NCBI RefSeq assembly: GCF_030848805.1
Contig: NC_092361.1
Span: forward strand, 17,939,406 to 18,003,405
DNA from: Temnothorax longispinosus
Taxonomy: Eukaryota > Arthropoda > Insecta > Hymenoptera > Formicidae
Direction: 5' to 3'
Length of the DNA stretch: 64,000 nucleotides
Shown here: positions 32,659 to 46,077 of the stretch, in pieces
How positions within the stretch are numbered: position 1 is the first letter of the stretch
Layout of the letters: every line of letters starts with the position of its first letter
Position numbers and translations under genes: made by a program
Notes under the pieces: model-generated
Seen by the model: only the letters and a program-made list of their open reading frames with translations
Told to the model about the DNA's origin: nothing
The model's database searches: none

Positions 32659-35600
32659 ATGCACGAGGTATTAGTTCAAGGATCAGGCTTGACGCGAGAC
32701 GACGAGATGCACAAGACTTCAGAATTGAGTTCGAGCGTGCCAGCGTTCCTTGCCAAGCTTTGGAAGATGGTCGAGGACCCAAAAACCAACAACCTTATTT
32801 CGTGGTCATCCGTGAGTACACTCTTATTTACCTGTGCCTGTGTCTGCGCCTGTGTCTGTGCCTGTGCCTGTGCGTTCGCGAGAATCCGGACCGAATTACC
32901 TGGCGTAAAATCGCGTGTGATAACGCGGATCGTAGTTTCCGCGTTTCGCTCGTCCGCGAGGCGAGCGGCAGTAACCGCTTTGAAAACCATTGCGTCAACA
33001 ACCACCGCGTCGACAACCATTGCATTGATTACAGTTGCGTTGACAAACAATCACATCGAATGTGTACCACCGGAGCGACAACGACCCCACCGGTCGTGCT
33101 TGTTTTCCGACAATTTTGCTTCCGTTGCACTTCGCTTAACACGTTAACTGCTAATAATAGCTCGTATTTGGCGATTACGGCGATGTCTGTGTTGACTAAT
33201 GAATATTTACTCACAGCGCTGACCAAAGCTCTGGGGATGTGAAAAAAAGTTTATTATTTTTGAATATTATATTTTGGGTTTTGAATAATTTAACATGCAT
33301 AACTCAAATTGGCGTCGAGGTCTCTTTTTCTAAATATATATAGCTTGGCAGTCAACATGTTAAACTATTAACGCGCAATTTTTATTAATTCCTGCTGATT
33401 GTCGCTTGATTGTTTCGATATTACATTACTTCTATCGAAAATTTCTAATCTCCGTGACTTTTTCTTGGAGAAAATTTCAATACAATCTAACATACAATTA
33501 GGTACGATAGATTCAGTCTACGTGTTGTAAGTGGAACTTCCTTGTGAGGACCACTAGACTTATTGTCATTATTAATATGTAATTACGATATGATAAATTA
33601 AAAAAAATATTAGCTTAAGAATTAACCATGTGTTAGTTATGATTTATTGTACAACGCCATCACCTGGTGATGTCATGTGCTGATGCCATGTGCTTTAAAG
33701 CTAACGAATTGAGACACAAAGAAATCTAAGCTTGGAGGCAGCAATAAATGAATTGCAGCTTTTAGTATAATCTGTTGAAATATATGATAGCATACAATAT
33801 GTACAACGTCCTCTAATTGAAATTGGGCTACGATGCGATATTTCGAGATTGTGTTGAATAATACGTACTTTGATACATAATTTGATACAGGAAAATCTAA
33901 CGTGCAATTTAACATGTTTTTTTTAGAATGGAAGAAGTTTCTTCATTAGAAATCAAGCAAAGTTTACGTCGGAATTGTTACCACACTATTACAAACATAA
34001 TAATATGGCCAGTTTTATACGACAGTTGAATATGTGTAAGTTTAAATTTTTTAATATAGATAATACAACAAAATAACAGACAATGAAAAACATTTACTAA
34101 TATTCCTTCTTACATGTTAGATGGATTTCACAAGAAGGTATCTGTAGAACTGGGTGGCCTAAAATGTGATAAAGATGAAATAGAGTTTGCACATCAGTAC
34201 TTCTGCAAAGAGCATCCTTATTTACTGGAGCATATTAAAAGAAAAGTGAGTATATTAAGACATGTTTTATGATGTAATAATTTTGTTATTTTTTGAAGAT
34301 CTAAAGATCGAAATTAATTTAGAAAGATTTCAAAGGTATACAATATAAAAAATTTTCTATATTTAGTGATCTCTATTTTGAGAAAACTAAACAAAAACAT
34401 TATCAAACTTATACACTATAGTAATAAATTCAATATATATGCTTCTATGCAGGCAGGTTAGAAAATATGGTACAACCGGGAAAGAGATAATTTTACGGCT
34501 CAAAATAAATCGAAATGATAGAATAAATTTTTTTTTAATAAGGCATTGTTTTTAAGAAAAAAATTTTGAAAGTTAATCAGTTGAGTTTTGTGGTCTTCAC
34601 ACAGATGTTCTGTGTATGTGTTATTTACTATCAGAACTAATTCAATCAGTTGACTTTTAAGATAGATGAGTGAATTTGTATGAGACGAAGATAATTTTAT
34701 TTCTTAAACATTTGTTTTATTTTATTGAGATATTGTTGACAATGTTGGCCATTTTGTCGTATTTCATAATACAACAAAGTTCTATTTTGTTCTTTTAATT
34801 CTTTCATTACGTCCACTGTCAGTCAAGTGCACGTATATTTGATTAAGTTTCAAAGTTTCTTTTTTTTCTCGAAAATAAGTTCTTATTCGATAAAAATTCC
34901 ATCATTTCAACTTATTTTGAGCCATAAAATTTTCCTCTTTCCAGTATTATGTTTTTCGGCTCACTTTGTATATTATAATAGATGCTTTCCATTTATATCA
35001 AAACTCAGATAAATCTCACTTCTGTCTTTCTTCAACATTCATGTTAAAGAAAGACAGAAGTAAGATTTATCTGAGCTTTGATGTAAATGGAAAGCACCTA
35101 ATATAATGTAATGTGAAATAATTTATAATTCTTGAAATATATAAGAATTTTTCTTCTTATTGTCAAATTTTTTTAAAAAAGCAAAATTGGAAGTATTTTC
35201 CAAAAAATCTTGAATAAAATTTACAAAAAATAGAAGTTTAAATGCAAATCTAAATTATAAAGATTAAACGTTGCGTTAACATTTTATTATTTAATGATAA
35301 ATACCTATATTTTATTACAGTAATCACAAAATTATATCTATTTTTTATTAGGTTGCATCTAACAAAAATCAAGATGGAGCACATCCTGCTATCAAACCAG
35401 AACTAGTGAGCAAGATGATAGCTGAAGTAAGAAACATGAAGGGTCGTCAAGAAAATATGGATTCTACAATAAATGAAATGAAACTCGAAAATGCAACATT
35501 GTGGAGAGAATTAGCGTTGTTGAGACAAAAACATATAAAACAGCAACAGATTATTAACAAACTAATTCAGTTTCTTGTTACTCTTGTACAACCATCCAGA

Positions 35601-38600
35601 AGTGGTCTATCTGTTAAGAGACGATATCCATTAATGATAAATGACTCAGGTCGTTCACATAAACAAAGCAAATTGTCCAAGGTGATATATGATTGTTGCA
35701 TCACTTACGTTTATTTTTGCATTAATTGCTATAATAGTAAATATTTATTTCGTAGTCACAAGAATGTCCTATAGGACCAGTAATTCATGAAGTAATTGAT
35801 ACATCAGACGTGGATTCTGACTACATTGCTGCTGAGTAAGTGAATAAATTTTACATATATTGCTTATTTTAAAGATAGCTATTCAAATTTTGCAAATTTT
35901 TTTCTGTATAATACATAAATTATTTCAACTTGGAGGTACATATTTAACTCCTTGATTTTCATGACGGAAATATCCGTACATTAAACAAAAGAACTTATAT
36001 CAGAGCAATTAAAATAAGATATTATATTTTTATGTTTTTGAGGCCGTTAATTCAAATTTAAAATAAAAATTCAAGAATTTCAAAGGGTTTTTGAAGCCGC
36101 TGCTTCTGTTTTTAAAATTAAAATTTGTTAATTTAAAAATGATAATTTCAAATTTGAAATAGCTGCTTCAAGAAACCTTCAATACATTATGCCAAATCAA
36201 ACAAGTTTTTGGATCTTTGGTTTGCAATTTGTAACTTTGAAATTTTGACCTGAGATTTAGATTCAGTGATTCAAAAAGTCCCCAGAAAGTATTCTTTTTA
36301 TAATTTTATTAATTCTTGTTAAAAACATTTTTGGCCCACAAGTATTTTTTTGTTTAAATAGCCAAGGAGTTAAAAAGATAAGATGCTTACGCTTGTTACA
36401 TAAATACATTGATATTTTAATAATTATTTATTCTAGGTTGCTAGAAAATGAAACTCCAACTGTTAAAAGTCCAGAAGAACATATTGATATACCGACAGAT
36501 GCTGAAGATATAGAAACTGTTCAATTACATAAAAATTTTGCTAAGAATCCTAAGATTGAGATAAAGAAGAAACGTGTTTGCAAGGGTAAAAAGAAGTAAG
36601 TTTGATTTATATTTTTTTTTGTATTATGTTTTTAGTATATACGTATTTATAGATTTAAATTTTATAGTATATTCTTCCAGAAATATATATCATATATACT
36701 GTATGTATATACGTATATAAGATTATTTCTAGAAGAATATACGACATATAAAACAAATATTAACTCATAATGGAACATTATAATATATACAATGTATATA
36801 CTTGCAAAAGGTAGATATATAACGTTATTCTTTATGAAATTTGAAAAAATGTCAGGATACATGAAGTATTCCGATATGATTATGCTATAAACTGAAAAAA
36901 GTAAAATTTATTGCAAATTTTACTTGAGTTTAATTACTAACTATTAAGATTTTTATTAAGGAAAATTGTCTTTAAATGTTCTAAGAAAAATTTAGTTTGC
37001 GAAAAGAAAGAGTCATACTAAATAAATTGTAGTATTCAATACCAAGCAGAGAGATGTGATATACATCATAAGATTTATTATAACGATAAAATCTCTAAAA
37101 CAGACAAATATTCCATAAAATCCAAGTTACTATAATTTGTTTAAGCTAAAATGTTTACTTAATGACCAATTACATTAGAATTCAATAGGATTTAGTAATA
37201 TTATTTAAATGTTAAAACCTCTTCTACATTATATTCATACAAACTTAAATATTACTAGGAGGAAAAACAAGGTTCCTATCAGAATTTTGATTCCATCAAC
37301 GGAAAACGGAGAAAAGCCAAGGTTAACTTAATTTTTGTCTTGTTATCATTTGGTATTGGTGTTCTAAGATTTGCCTGTAGCTATTTTGTTATATTAGAGT
37401 ATCTATGTATGAATATATGCTATTTTTTTGCATGGATCAGATTAATGTGATTGTATTGTATAGGAATATAATTAAATTTTTTTTATAATAAGGGAGGATG
37501 CTAAAGTTTCTCTATCTTATAATGTAAAATACTATTAAACGCTCCAGGAATCTAGAAAATGTTTAATAATTATGTGAGAGGAAATACATTTTTTAAATTT
37601 TACGTTATTTTCTGCAGAGAACGGATTAATTTCTCAAAATCTTTAATAAGCGTTTGTTGTCTCTCCTTGATTGCTTCTTTCACGTTGTAGCTGGATATTC
37701 ATATATTTTTACTATGCTACTTGTAAGATGTTTAATATGAATTTTTATTTCTCAATTTATGTAATTTTAATGAAATATTAATTAGATTTGCACATTATAT
37801 ATAGTACTTATAAACCATTTCGAATTAAATTAGACACATTTATATGTGTTTATATGATTTTTTTTTCCTTAATGTATCTACCACTATCTATAATAACCAA
37901 TATCTATAATATATTTTGTATATTTATATATTATATAATAGATAATGGTAAATTATCTATGATGGGTAATTTATAGTACAGATCAATAAAGTAAAGTAAA
38001 TCTGAAATGAATGAAGTCTGTAATAGATAATAGATAATTTACTATCAAGTTACACTATTGATCTTTCTTCTTGAATGTTCCTGCTTGATGAAATTATACT
38101 CTTTAGGAGCTTTCCAACAAGCGACACAAGTTGATACAAACGTTGTTCTATCTTTCTTTTTTGACAGTAAATAATAAAGACAAAACGACACTTGTATGGA
38201 TTTGTGTTGCTTGCTGGAAATTTTCTTTTATATATTTATAGAAAATATATTGTTTTCCATGTTTTGAAAGAGAAAAATAAGGTAAAAAGAGACATAACGT
38301 TTTTCTGTTATAAGAAAAAAATTTGTTATTTGTATATTTCTGTATAATATTGATATCTTTATTTGATAGCTATAGTACTACAATAATCTATTGTTGACTG
38401 ATGTAATAGATTGCATGAATTTCTTACCTCTTATGTTGCTTTGGAACATACTATTTTTCTCATGTTTTCACTATTCTGTTGAAATATAAGAATATATTTA
38501 AATATGTAATAATTTGTATAGACAAAGAGAATTTAAGGCTGATCGTGAGCGTTGTAAAATGAAAATGATGGTTGGTATCAATTTATATTTGTTTATAGGG

Positions 38601-40507
38601 AAGAAGTGCATATGCTTGAAATATCCGACGAAGACGAGCCTGTAACTTTTGTGAAAAATGAGTCTATTGGTTCTAAACCGATACCTATGGCGACTGTGCG
38701 CAGCTCTAAGCTCGCAGCGATGGCAGCGAACATTAAATCTCCAGAAGCTGACAATGAAACTGATATGGATAATCCCGTTGAACTGGAGCATAATATGGAA
38801 GCTTTAGCCAACGATGCGTCGATGAAGCTAGATGATATCCTAATTGTCCCGGAAATACTCGATGATAGTAATATTCAAAATTATATTGGGAGTACAGAAG
38901 ACGATAACAGCAATTCTAATAAAGTAAATGAGAGACTCAATCAAATAGGTGGCGGAAGAAGTGTTTTAGTGACAAGTAACAATGAGCAATGCAATGAAAA
39001 TAGAATGGTAAAATCGCCACAAACAGAAAATAACAGCTATGATAGGGCAAGCCCGAGTTCATCAAGAGATTTATCGGTGAGCCGTGTAAATCCTTCTGGA
39101 AAAACTGATGATAATTACAGGTTAGAAGAATCGATGTAAGTCCATTATAGACCATACGTAATATAAGTATTTACTAACAATAATTTCCGCTTAATTTTAT
39201 AGTGGAAATTATTAATGAAAAAGAGGGGTATTTTTTTATATTTTATAGATACAAACTTTTTTATAATATAGATAAATCTATTTTATATTCCTTTTCCACA
39301 GTTTCATTATAATAATCCAGTTTTAACATGATTAATTTATAATAATCTAATTTTTAGATTGTTTTCTTTTTAGAACAGTTATTTATGTTGTATACAATAC
39401 TCATTAATCTCTACAATATTTATGAATACGATAAAATATAAAGAATATCACATTTCTCTTTTTTTGTGAATCTTATATTACTTGTATCTTATTGTTTGAA
39501 TAATTATTTTCCAGGTTTTTATCTAATGGAAGCACTGCTTTACATCTAACGTTTTACTTATGTTTTGTATCTAATGTTTTTTATTTAAGTAATAAATAAA
39601 TATATTTAAATTTTTCATTAATAATTTATGTATAGGGAAGAAATGTACAATCATGTGGAACATACACAGAATAATCTGAAACAGATACACAGTGACTTGA
39701 GTGATATGTTGCGTAATGAAAAAACTTGCAGCATTGATGCTAATACTCTTCTTGAGGTGAATATAATGTTAAAACATTTTTTACATATTAGAAAAAAAAA
39801 GAAAATTTTTTGCAAGAATAATAAATTGTTTATAGAGAAAAGTACATTTATTAAAAATTTTAATATTGATATTTTTTCTCTTTTCATAGTTGTTGAGTGC
39901 ACAGGATCCAACGGGGTTTGGATTATCAACTAATCCAGAATTGAATCTAGATTGTGGGAAAGAGGATGATGATCATATAAGTAAGTTTTTACATAATTTA
40001 TAAATTTTCCATTGAGCCAATTTGGAAAAAAGCTTGCAAATATGACAAAATAAGCTCTAAAGAAATTTATATATACTATATTTAATATACACATATTTTT
40101 TTTATATATGTATATACATATATACGTTTTTAAATATTTAATTTATTAAATATACATAGAGGAAAAAGATAATTTTTTATATTTGTTTATTCCATTATAA
40201 ATGTTATTATGAAACTAATGCTTTAATTATATAAAATTAATGAAATAAAGTAAAAGATAATTAATAATTTTAATTATACACAGTTCCAGATTCTGTCAAT
40301 GAATCTACGGGTTCACTTATGGCATATAATCCCTCAACCTGCAACCTATTTGATTTTGATGAGGAGATGCTCTTGGGAAATACATCTTTATCAAATCCAC
40401 CAGAATTACAGATGAACAATCTCTATACTTCAGATATAGATATAGGGGATACGAAGGTTTCACTTCTTGATGCTCTAGTAACAAATAATATGAATGCAAA
40501 ATCATAA
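32659..40507 (+). CDS. Hsf: Heat shock factor (HSF)
   Basis: HSF trimerises under stress and binds heat-shock elements to switch on chaperone genes in the nucleus. Eleven exons are 32659-32811, 33927-34035, 34121-34245, 35352-35681, 35756-35835, 36437-36595, 37259-37321, 38599-39135, 39636-39756, 39890-39980 and 40284-40507. Phases agree throughout, giving 663 residues. The DNA-binding domain at about 27-129 starts VPAFLAKLW and includes the recognition-helix region HNNMASFIRQLNMYGFHK, and it ends EHIKRK. The trimerisation coiled coil (HR-A/B, about 145-205) includes EVRNMKGRQENMDSTINEMK and IINKLIQFLVTLVQ. A basic segment KKKRVCKGKKK is a possible nuclear signal. TLLELLSAQ resembles an HR-C leucine segment. 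The acidic end NLFDFDEEMLL is a likely activation motif. Exon 8 has two in-frame donors. Exons 6, 7 and 8 are each whole-codon cassettes. Introns 3, 5 and 7 contain miniature elements. Confidence 0.97.
32831..32875 (+). repeat. Short TGTGCC/TGTCTG-type minisatellite in Hsf intron 1
   Basis: About seven imperfect six-base units (CCTGTG, TCTGCG and similar) follow shortly after the exon 1 donor. The rest of the intron has a second loose repeat near 32990-33050 based on GTYGACAACCA. These units create long but meaningless open frames across the intron. Confidence 0.7.
34464..34952. mobile_element. Non-autonomous inverted-repeat element in Hsf intron 3
   Basis: Left block GGCTCAAAATAAATCGAAAT and the inverted right block GGCTCAAAATAAGTTGAAAT match. 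GGGAAAGAGATAATTTTA on the left pairs with GGAAAGAGGAAAATTTTA on the right. The arms are about 60-90 bases and the whole element about 490 bases. No transposase frame is present. Arm divergence indicates age. Confidence 0.7.
34982..35098. mobile_element. Palindromic MITE in Hsf intron 3
   Basis: GATGCTTTCCATTTATATCA on the left and the inverse of TTGATGTAAATGGAAAGCAC on the right form arms of more than 50 bases with few mismatches. The arms continue through CTCAGATAAATCTCACTTCT. TAATA occurs directly outside both ends and may be a target duplication. The neighbouring element at 34464 ends only about 30 bases away. Confidence 0.8.
35943..36374. mobile_element. Possible inverted-repeat element in Hsf intron 5
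   Basis: TTTAACTCCTTG near the left end is repeated inverted as CAAGGAGTTAAA at the right end. Inside, GGGTTTTTGAAGCCGCTGCTTC and AGCTGCTTCAAGAAACC are also partly inverted. The match is short, so the call is tentative. Confidence 0.45.
38111..38220. mobile_element. Palindromic MITE in Hsf intron 7
   Basis: The left arm is TTTCCAACAAGCGACACAAG and the inverted right arm is TTTCCAGCAAGCAACACAAA. The arms continue through GATACAAACGTTGTT / CATACAAGTGTCGTT. It is 110 bases long with no coding capacity. Confidence 0.75.
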
Positions 40508-42323
40508 ACATTAAATATGGTAAGAGTTTCTCTCTTATTTCTAATATATTTTTAGAACTTTTTTCTTTCTCTATTTTTTCAAAGTTTAACCATATAAATT
40601 CAATGTATATTATGTTTACTACGTTTACTATGATAATCAATATATCATACAACTAAAATTATTGTCTCAAATTTTAGAAATAGATTAAAAATTTAGAAAT
40701 TAGATTAAAAAATTAATTATAAAAAAATACATTATTTTTACAAAAAGGTGTTTGCTTAAAGATAGATTATTTTACAGGTTGATCACTGTTGCATCCAATT
40801 TTTTGGTTTTAGTAGATTTTATTTTGAGTGGATAAGCACAAGCGATATCTTTAATCAACAGAACTACTAAAATTAAAAAGAATACAAATCTCAATATATT
40901 CCATAATTACTAAGATTCTGTAAATTTCAACATATAATGATAGATATTTTTAAGTGTCTTTATAAGCGCTTAGCATGTAAAATCTATTGAGTTTGCATTA
41001 GAAAACAAGATCTTATTGAAATTAATAATTTCTGTTTAACATTTAATAATATAACAAAAGTTATATTATTTCCATTATAAGTTTCTATTAATATGAATTA
41101 GTAATATTCCTGTTTATAATTAAATAAGAAAGTAATGCAACTGTAATGTAATGCAACTGTAAATATTCTCATTATGCATATGTTTATTTTATCATAATAA
41201 AATCAAAATAATAAACGTATTGATGAAATTAGTAAAATTTCTGTTTGAACCATAACAAATGGTTCGTAAATGTTTTAAGTTTCAATTATACTTTGCATTG
41301 TGCATTATAGCTTTAAAAAATTTTTTTAATGAGCTGATTATAATAATTTTTTATTTGAGTATAATAGTTTCAAGAGATTCAAGTAATTAGAATTTTCCAA
41401 TATTGATGCATATAAGCAAACTTCAGGTCAACAGTGCATGTTATGGTTGTATAACTTATAATACTTATATTACAAATATATCACAGTTTACAAAAACTTA
41501 CGAAAAATTGAAATAACTGTGTAAGAAACAAGTTTTTACGATATATTACAGATAAATACTTTGCGTATGTATGTGTACAATAAAAAAATTAAATGAAAGA
41601 AAAGCTATAGAATATAAGTACATTATTTTAAATTTTGTATCAATGCGCTTTATTTTGATACATATAATTTTCGAAATAAGAATAGCTGTTTATTTTACAA
41701 TTTTTATTATATAATTTGCTTAAAATATTTCATGCAGGATCTTTATGCAAATAGCATTAAACTTTCCATAACATTTTAAATTCAATATGTTCATGCAAAA
41801 CCTTTATACAATTAACATAAGATTTTCTATATCATTCTATATAATATATTATATTACATATTTTATTTACACAAAAAACTTAATAAACTTTTGAAAATTA
41901 AGTCAAAGTAATATATAATTTCCTTTTAAGTATAATATTCTGTTTTTTTCTTATATATTTTTTTATTCATGGTATAACTTATGTATAAATGTATCTTTCT
42001 TTTAGTTTTTTGATGGAAACGATTCTGGATTCTTGATTACTTAGAAAAAAAATGATAATATGAAGAATGAGATATAAAATGCACTGTTACAATCTCTTCG
42101 GCATTTACTATCAGACTCAAAGTAAGAATATTATTTCTATGCGACAACACAACGGAAGTTACTTAGGTTGCGAAATAAAATACACAATATACAGACAAAA
42201 ATAAAAAAGGAGCAACCTTGATATTGCTAAGAATTACATAATGAGATACTTAGTTACCCAAAATTTTTCAAATTAACAAACGTGAGATTTTGAAATCTTC
42301 TGTTCTTACTTTGTATGTACTAG
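40508..42323. other. Hsf 3' UTR and flank
   Basis: AT-rich sequence directly downstream of the Hsf stop. Several AATAAA motifs occur around 41195-41215, which would give a 3' UTR of about 0.7 kb. No other gene is visible. Confidence 0.5.
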
Positions 42324-42955
42324 GTATGTGCAAAAGTTCTTGCGGTTTATTTGAGGGCCAACTTAATGCAATGTATTTGCTGCTATCTCCAACTTTACTC
42401 CGACCTGCTCGATACAGTTAAAATAATTTCTTCATATTCGTAAGTTCTATGCTATCGCAATCATACAGTATCAACTGAAACATGTAGTAAAACACATTGA
42501 ACAGTGATTCATGGATAAATTCATACATAAATAATTAATACAATACAATATACAATATAGTATACGAGGTGTTGCCATTGAAAAAGATTTTTTGTCATCA
42601 TTTTGTCTTTTACATGACTAATCTTTAAACTATCGATTTCCAACACGAAAGTGTTGGAATCAGAACTGTCAACTTCTTTACTTATTGCATTATTGCCATA
42701 TACACATTACATATTCTACGATGTGTTATAGCCACAGTATGTCTTAGATCAAATTCAAAAAGTAAACAATGCCTAACATGTAATTTGTCAACTTCCATAT
42801 TTTATTTAGCAAAAAATCTTTTTCGAACTTCTCTTTATTTTATAGTATACTCCTTGTTTATTATTAAAATTATTGTAAAGATGACGCTACATGAATGGAC
42901 AGTAGGATTAATAAAGTTGGCCCTCAAAATAAACCGCAAGAATTTTCACACATAT
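42324..42955. mobile_element. Non-autonomous TIR element downstream of Hsf
   Basis: The left end TATGTGCAAAAGTTCTTGCG, followed by GTTTATTTGAGGGCCAACTT, is mirrored at the right end by the inverse of TATGTGTGAAAATTCTTGCG and GTTTATTTTGAGGGCCAACT. This makes about 40-base terminal repeats on a 630-base element. An inner inverted pair AAAAAGATTTTTTG (near 42578 and 42815) suggests a second, nested palindromic unit. The family may be mariner-like, but no transposase remains to prove it. Confidence 0.75.
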
Positions 42956-43391
42956 TTGATAATCGTAAAAGATTTTCTTTCTGAAAAAGATATAAACTTT
43001 GTAAAAACACAAATGGAGAGATAGAACGATGTAGTGTCTTTCTGTATCCTATATAAAAAAGAATACAAGTTTGCGTTAGATTGATCAACGTGTGTGTATG
43101 TGAAAAAAAGTTGTTTTTGTTTATAAAAACATAAACAGTGATAGTGCAAGTTAAGGTTTCAGTGTTTTCTGTACAATAGAAATAACTATATTTTAAAATT
43201 TTCGAGCGGAGAATATTTAAAAATGTGATTTTTTTTTACATATTTTATGGTTAAAATCTTAATGTGTATTTTGGATGCAAAAATGCCTTTGAAATGTCTT
43301 TTCACCTATCACCATAAATTTATGAAAACTTTAAATTAAATTAAAACTGTTTACAATTTAGAATACTCTGATGTATGTCTCATAAATATAT

Positions 43392-44026
43392 AAGGATCGG
43401 TACGAAAGTAATGCCTCCTAACTTTTTTCTCAGATAATTTTATTTCTGAAACTATACATAAAGTAATGTATAATCTTTATTGTGTACACATCTTTCCACA
43501 ATCTTCATTTTTCTTCTTATTTTTCAAATGTCCATTTTTTTATGCACTTGCCATCTGTGAGTCAGACGTTGCACACCAGGGGCCTTGTTTTCAAAAAATG
43601 TCGCATACGATATGTAATGATGTCATTAAAAAAATAACACTTGGCAAGTGTGCTATTGGTTGTAAATAATGGTATTCATAACGTATCGCGTGCAATATTT
43701 TTCGGCGAGAATAAAACTTCAGTGCGGTAAAAGTCCTTGCTTTGAATCTTGAGGATTTGATCAATACTTTTCTTCAACTTTGATTACCATCTCTTCGACC
43801 TATTTAAGGATACACTTTATGAACTCCATTTTCCAGATGACGAAGAAAACCTTCAAGAGTCAAAAAGCAAAGACTTTTACCGCATTGATATACAGCGTCT
43901 GGCTTACAGATGGCAATAATGCATAGAAAAAGAACATTACTTCATGTAAAAATCATAGTTCTAGAAATACAATTTTCTGAGAAAAAAATTAGGAGACATT
44001 GTATATATCGTACCGACCTTCGTATA
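43392..44026. mobile_element. Non-autonomous DNA element with CGGTACGA ends and inner inverted repeats
   Basis: The left end ATCGGTACGAAAGTAATGCC, then TCCTAACTTTTTTCTCAGA, matches the inverse of the right end (GTCGGTACGATATATACAAT, then TCCTAATTTTTTTCTCAGA). Similarity continues for over 120 bases, including CTTGCCATCTG against ATTGCCATCTG. An inner inverted pair GTGCGGTAAAAGTCCTTGCT / ATGCGGTAAAAGTCTTTGCT lies at about 43721 and 43890. The whole looks like a mariner-type non-autonomous copy, by end sequence only. Confidence 0.75.
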
Positions 44027-46077
44027 AATGTCTCATATATGTGAAGAATAAATTATTTGATATATAATATAATGTGATTATATGTGAATAATATAATCAT
44101 TTTATATTATATAATATAATGCGATTATATTATTGTTATATATATTACATATAGAATTATGTATACAGCATATAACATGATAACATAATGTAATATAAAA
44201 CAACAATAATATAACATACTGCTGGCAGCTAATGTAAGAAAATTATTTGTAAAAGAAAACATTCTGGTCGTATAAAAACAGTCATTTGGATATCTCGGAA
44301 TAAGGGACTAGCGTGTAATTGATTTAAACACTGAAATCTTATTCTTGAACCTTTTTACTAATAAGTTAATAATCTTTTAAATGTTTTTCTGTACAACAGT
44401 GTGTTAAATGTCCAATAAGAATATACTAAGTTACTTGGCCCCTCAAACGCTGTATGATAAACTGGTTGTTTGATATGTATGTTGTTTGATATATATATAT
44501 ATATATATATTGATTATATGTATGTAATTACTGTTTTACTATCATTTACATTTATTCAGTGCATTTGCAACAGACGATTAAAACTATATAAGTATACATT
44601 AAAAATTTAACTATATGTTACAATACCTTCATTATGTTTCATTTTGATTTAGAGATAAGTCGCTTTTTTAAATTTTCTATTTACAAAAGAAAAATTCAGC
44701 CATATTATTTTGAAATCATAAAATCTGTTATATAATTCCACATAATTGTACAATCAAGAGAACAATTTTCTCAATAAAGGCTTAAACCTTAGTCTGACAT
44801 TTAAGATAACGTTTTGAAAGGGTATAAATTCATTTCAAGCAAATCTAATATGATGAATCCTCAATATGTGTCAATTCATTTATTTAATAATGATAATTAT
44901 AAAATAATTGTTCAGACTGTTCAGAGGTCGTTTGCCATGCCGAATATTCCCATTTGACTGAATGTATATGTTATATAGTTGTGATACGGCACTGTTCAAT
45001 CACAGATTGTATTTTCAAAAATTAATGAAAAATGTAAGTGAAGAAATTGAAAACTTTGAAAACTACTTGCGCTTGATGATGATAAATCACTATCGATTGC
45101 ACTTAATGTGTACATATTGTAATAAAGAACAATGGTACTGTTTAAAAATAACTAGGGGCCAGACAGCTAGACTATCGAGATATAACTACACACATCAAAA
45201 CTACTTAAATATTTAATGTAACACAGAATTCCTGCATGTAGATCTATGAAACACGTTGTTTATATTAGTTTACTGATTTGTACACCTAACACATTAATAG
45301 CAGTTCTTTACTATTAAGTACAGGATAACTATAGCTGAAATTAGCAGATTAAAAATACTTTTACTACCATCGACAGTTATATTAAATCTGTTTGTTTATA
45401 TGCAAAATAAAGTTTACAAAACTGTTCATATGCATTTATCGTTTGTTTGGATATTTCTTTCCCGTTTAGCGTATTATATAAACTATCGCAGAATAATTCT
45501 TAAGTTATATACGAAGATGATCGCATTATAGGTCTTCGTTATATCTTCTAATCATTTTACTCATGGTTAGAAACATATTTTTCTCTCAATGCGTTTCATA
45601 TTTATTTTTAAAGATATATTTTGTACTTTATTCCTACTAACTCTTAACATCTATACATATTGCAATGTATATATAGAAACATTAGAAAAATATTGTGTAT
45701 CGCTATTCTCTTCGAATAAAATATTTATTAGAATTTAGTAAAAAAATAATGTATTTCATGTGTAACACAAGAACGTTTGAAAATTACAGTTTAATTAACA
45801 TCGATATATGTAGTATAAATAAAAATGCATTAATATTTGCAAACAGGTATACATACATATGTATATACATAATTATATGATAAATTAACTCTATTTTATT
45901 TTTCTTATTACCAGGAATGCTATCAATCATTGACAAAATAAGTTCCGAATCGATCCGAAATATAAATGTCCTTCATTCTTACGGATGAAACAACTTGTTC
46001 ACAAGATCGGCGGAAATAATACTTGGATATCTTCGGACAACAACAAATTATACGGTTTTCTAAGTACAAAGTGATCA
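44027..46077. other. AT-rich gap between Hsf and BBLN-like gene
   Basis: Very AT-rich DNA with a TA microsatellite at about 44485-44512 and repeated ATATAATAT motifs around 44050-44220. The BBLN-like 3' UTR must occupy the right end; a minus-strand AATAAA lies near 45895. Short frames here have no family resemblance. Confidence 0.5.

Noticed and set aside
32541..33242. 233-codon plus-strand open frame overlapping Hsf exon 1
   Set aside because: It runs in another frame over the real Hsf exon and a minisatellite in intron 1. The protein has no domain and the donor of Hsf exon 1 interrupts it.
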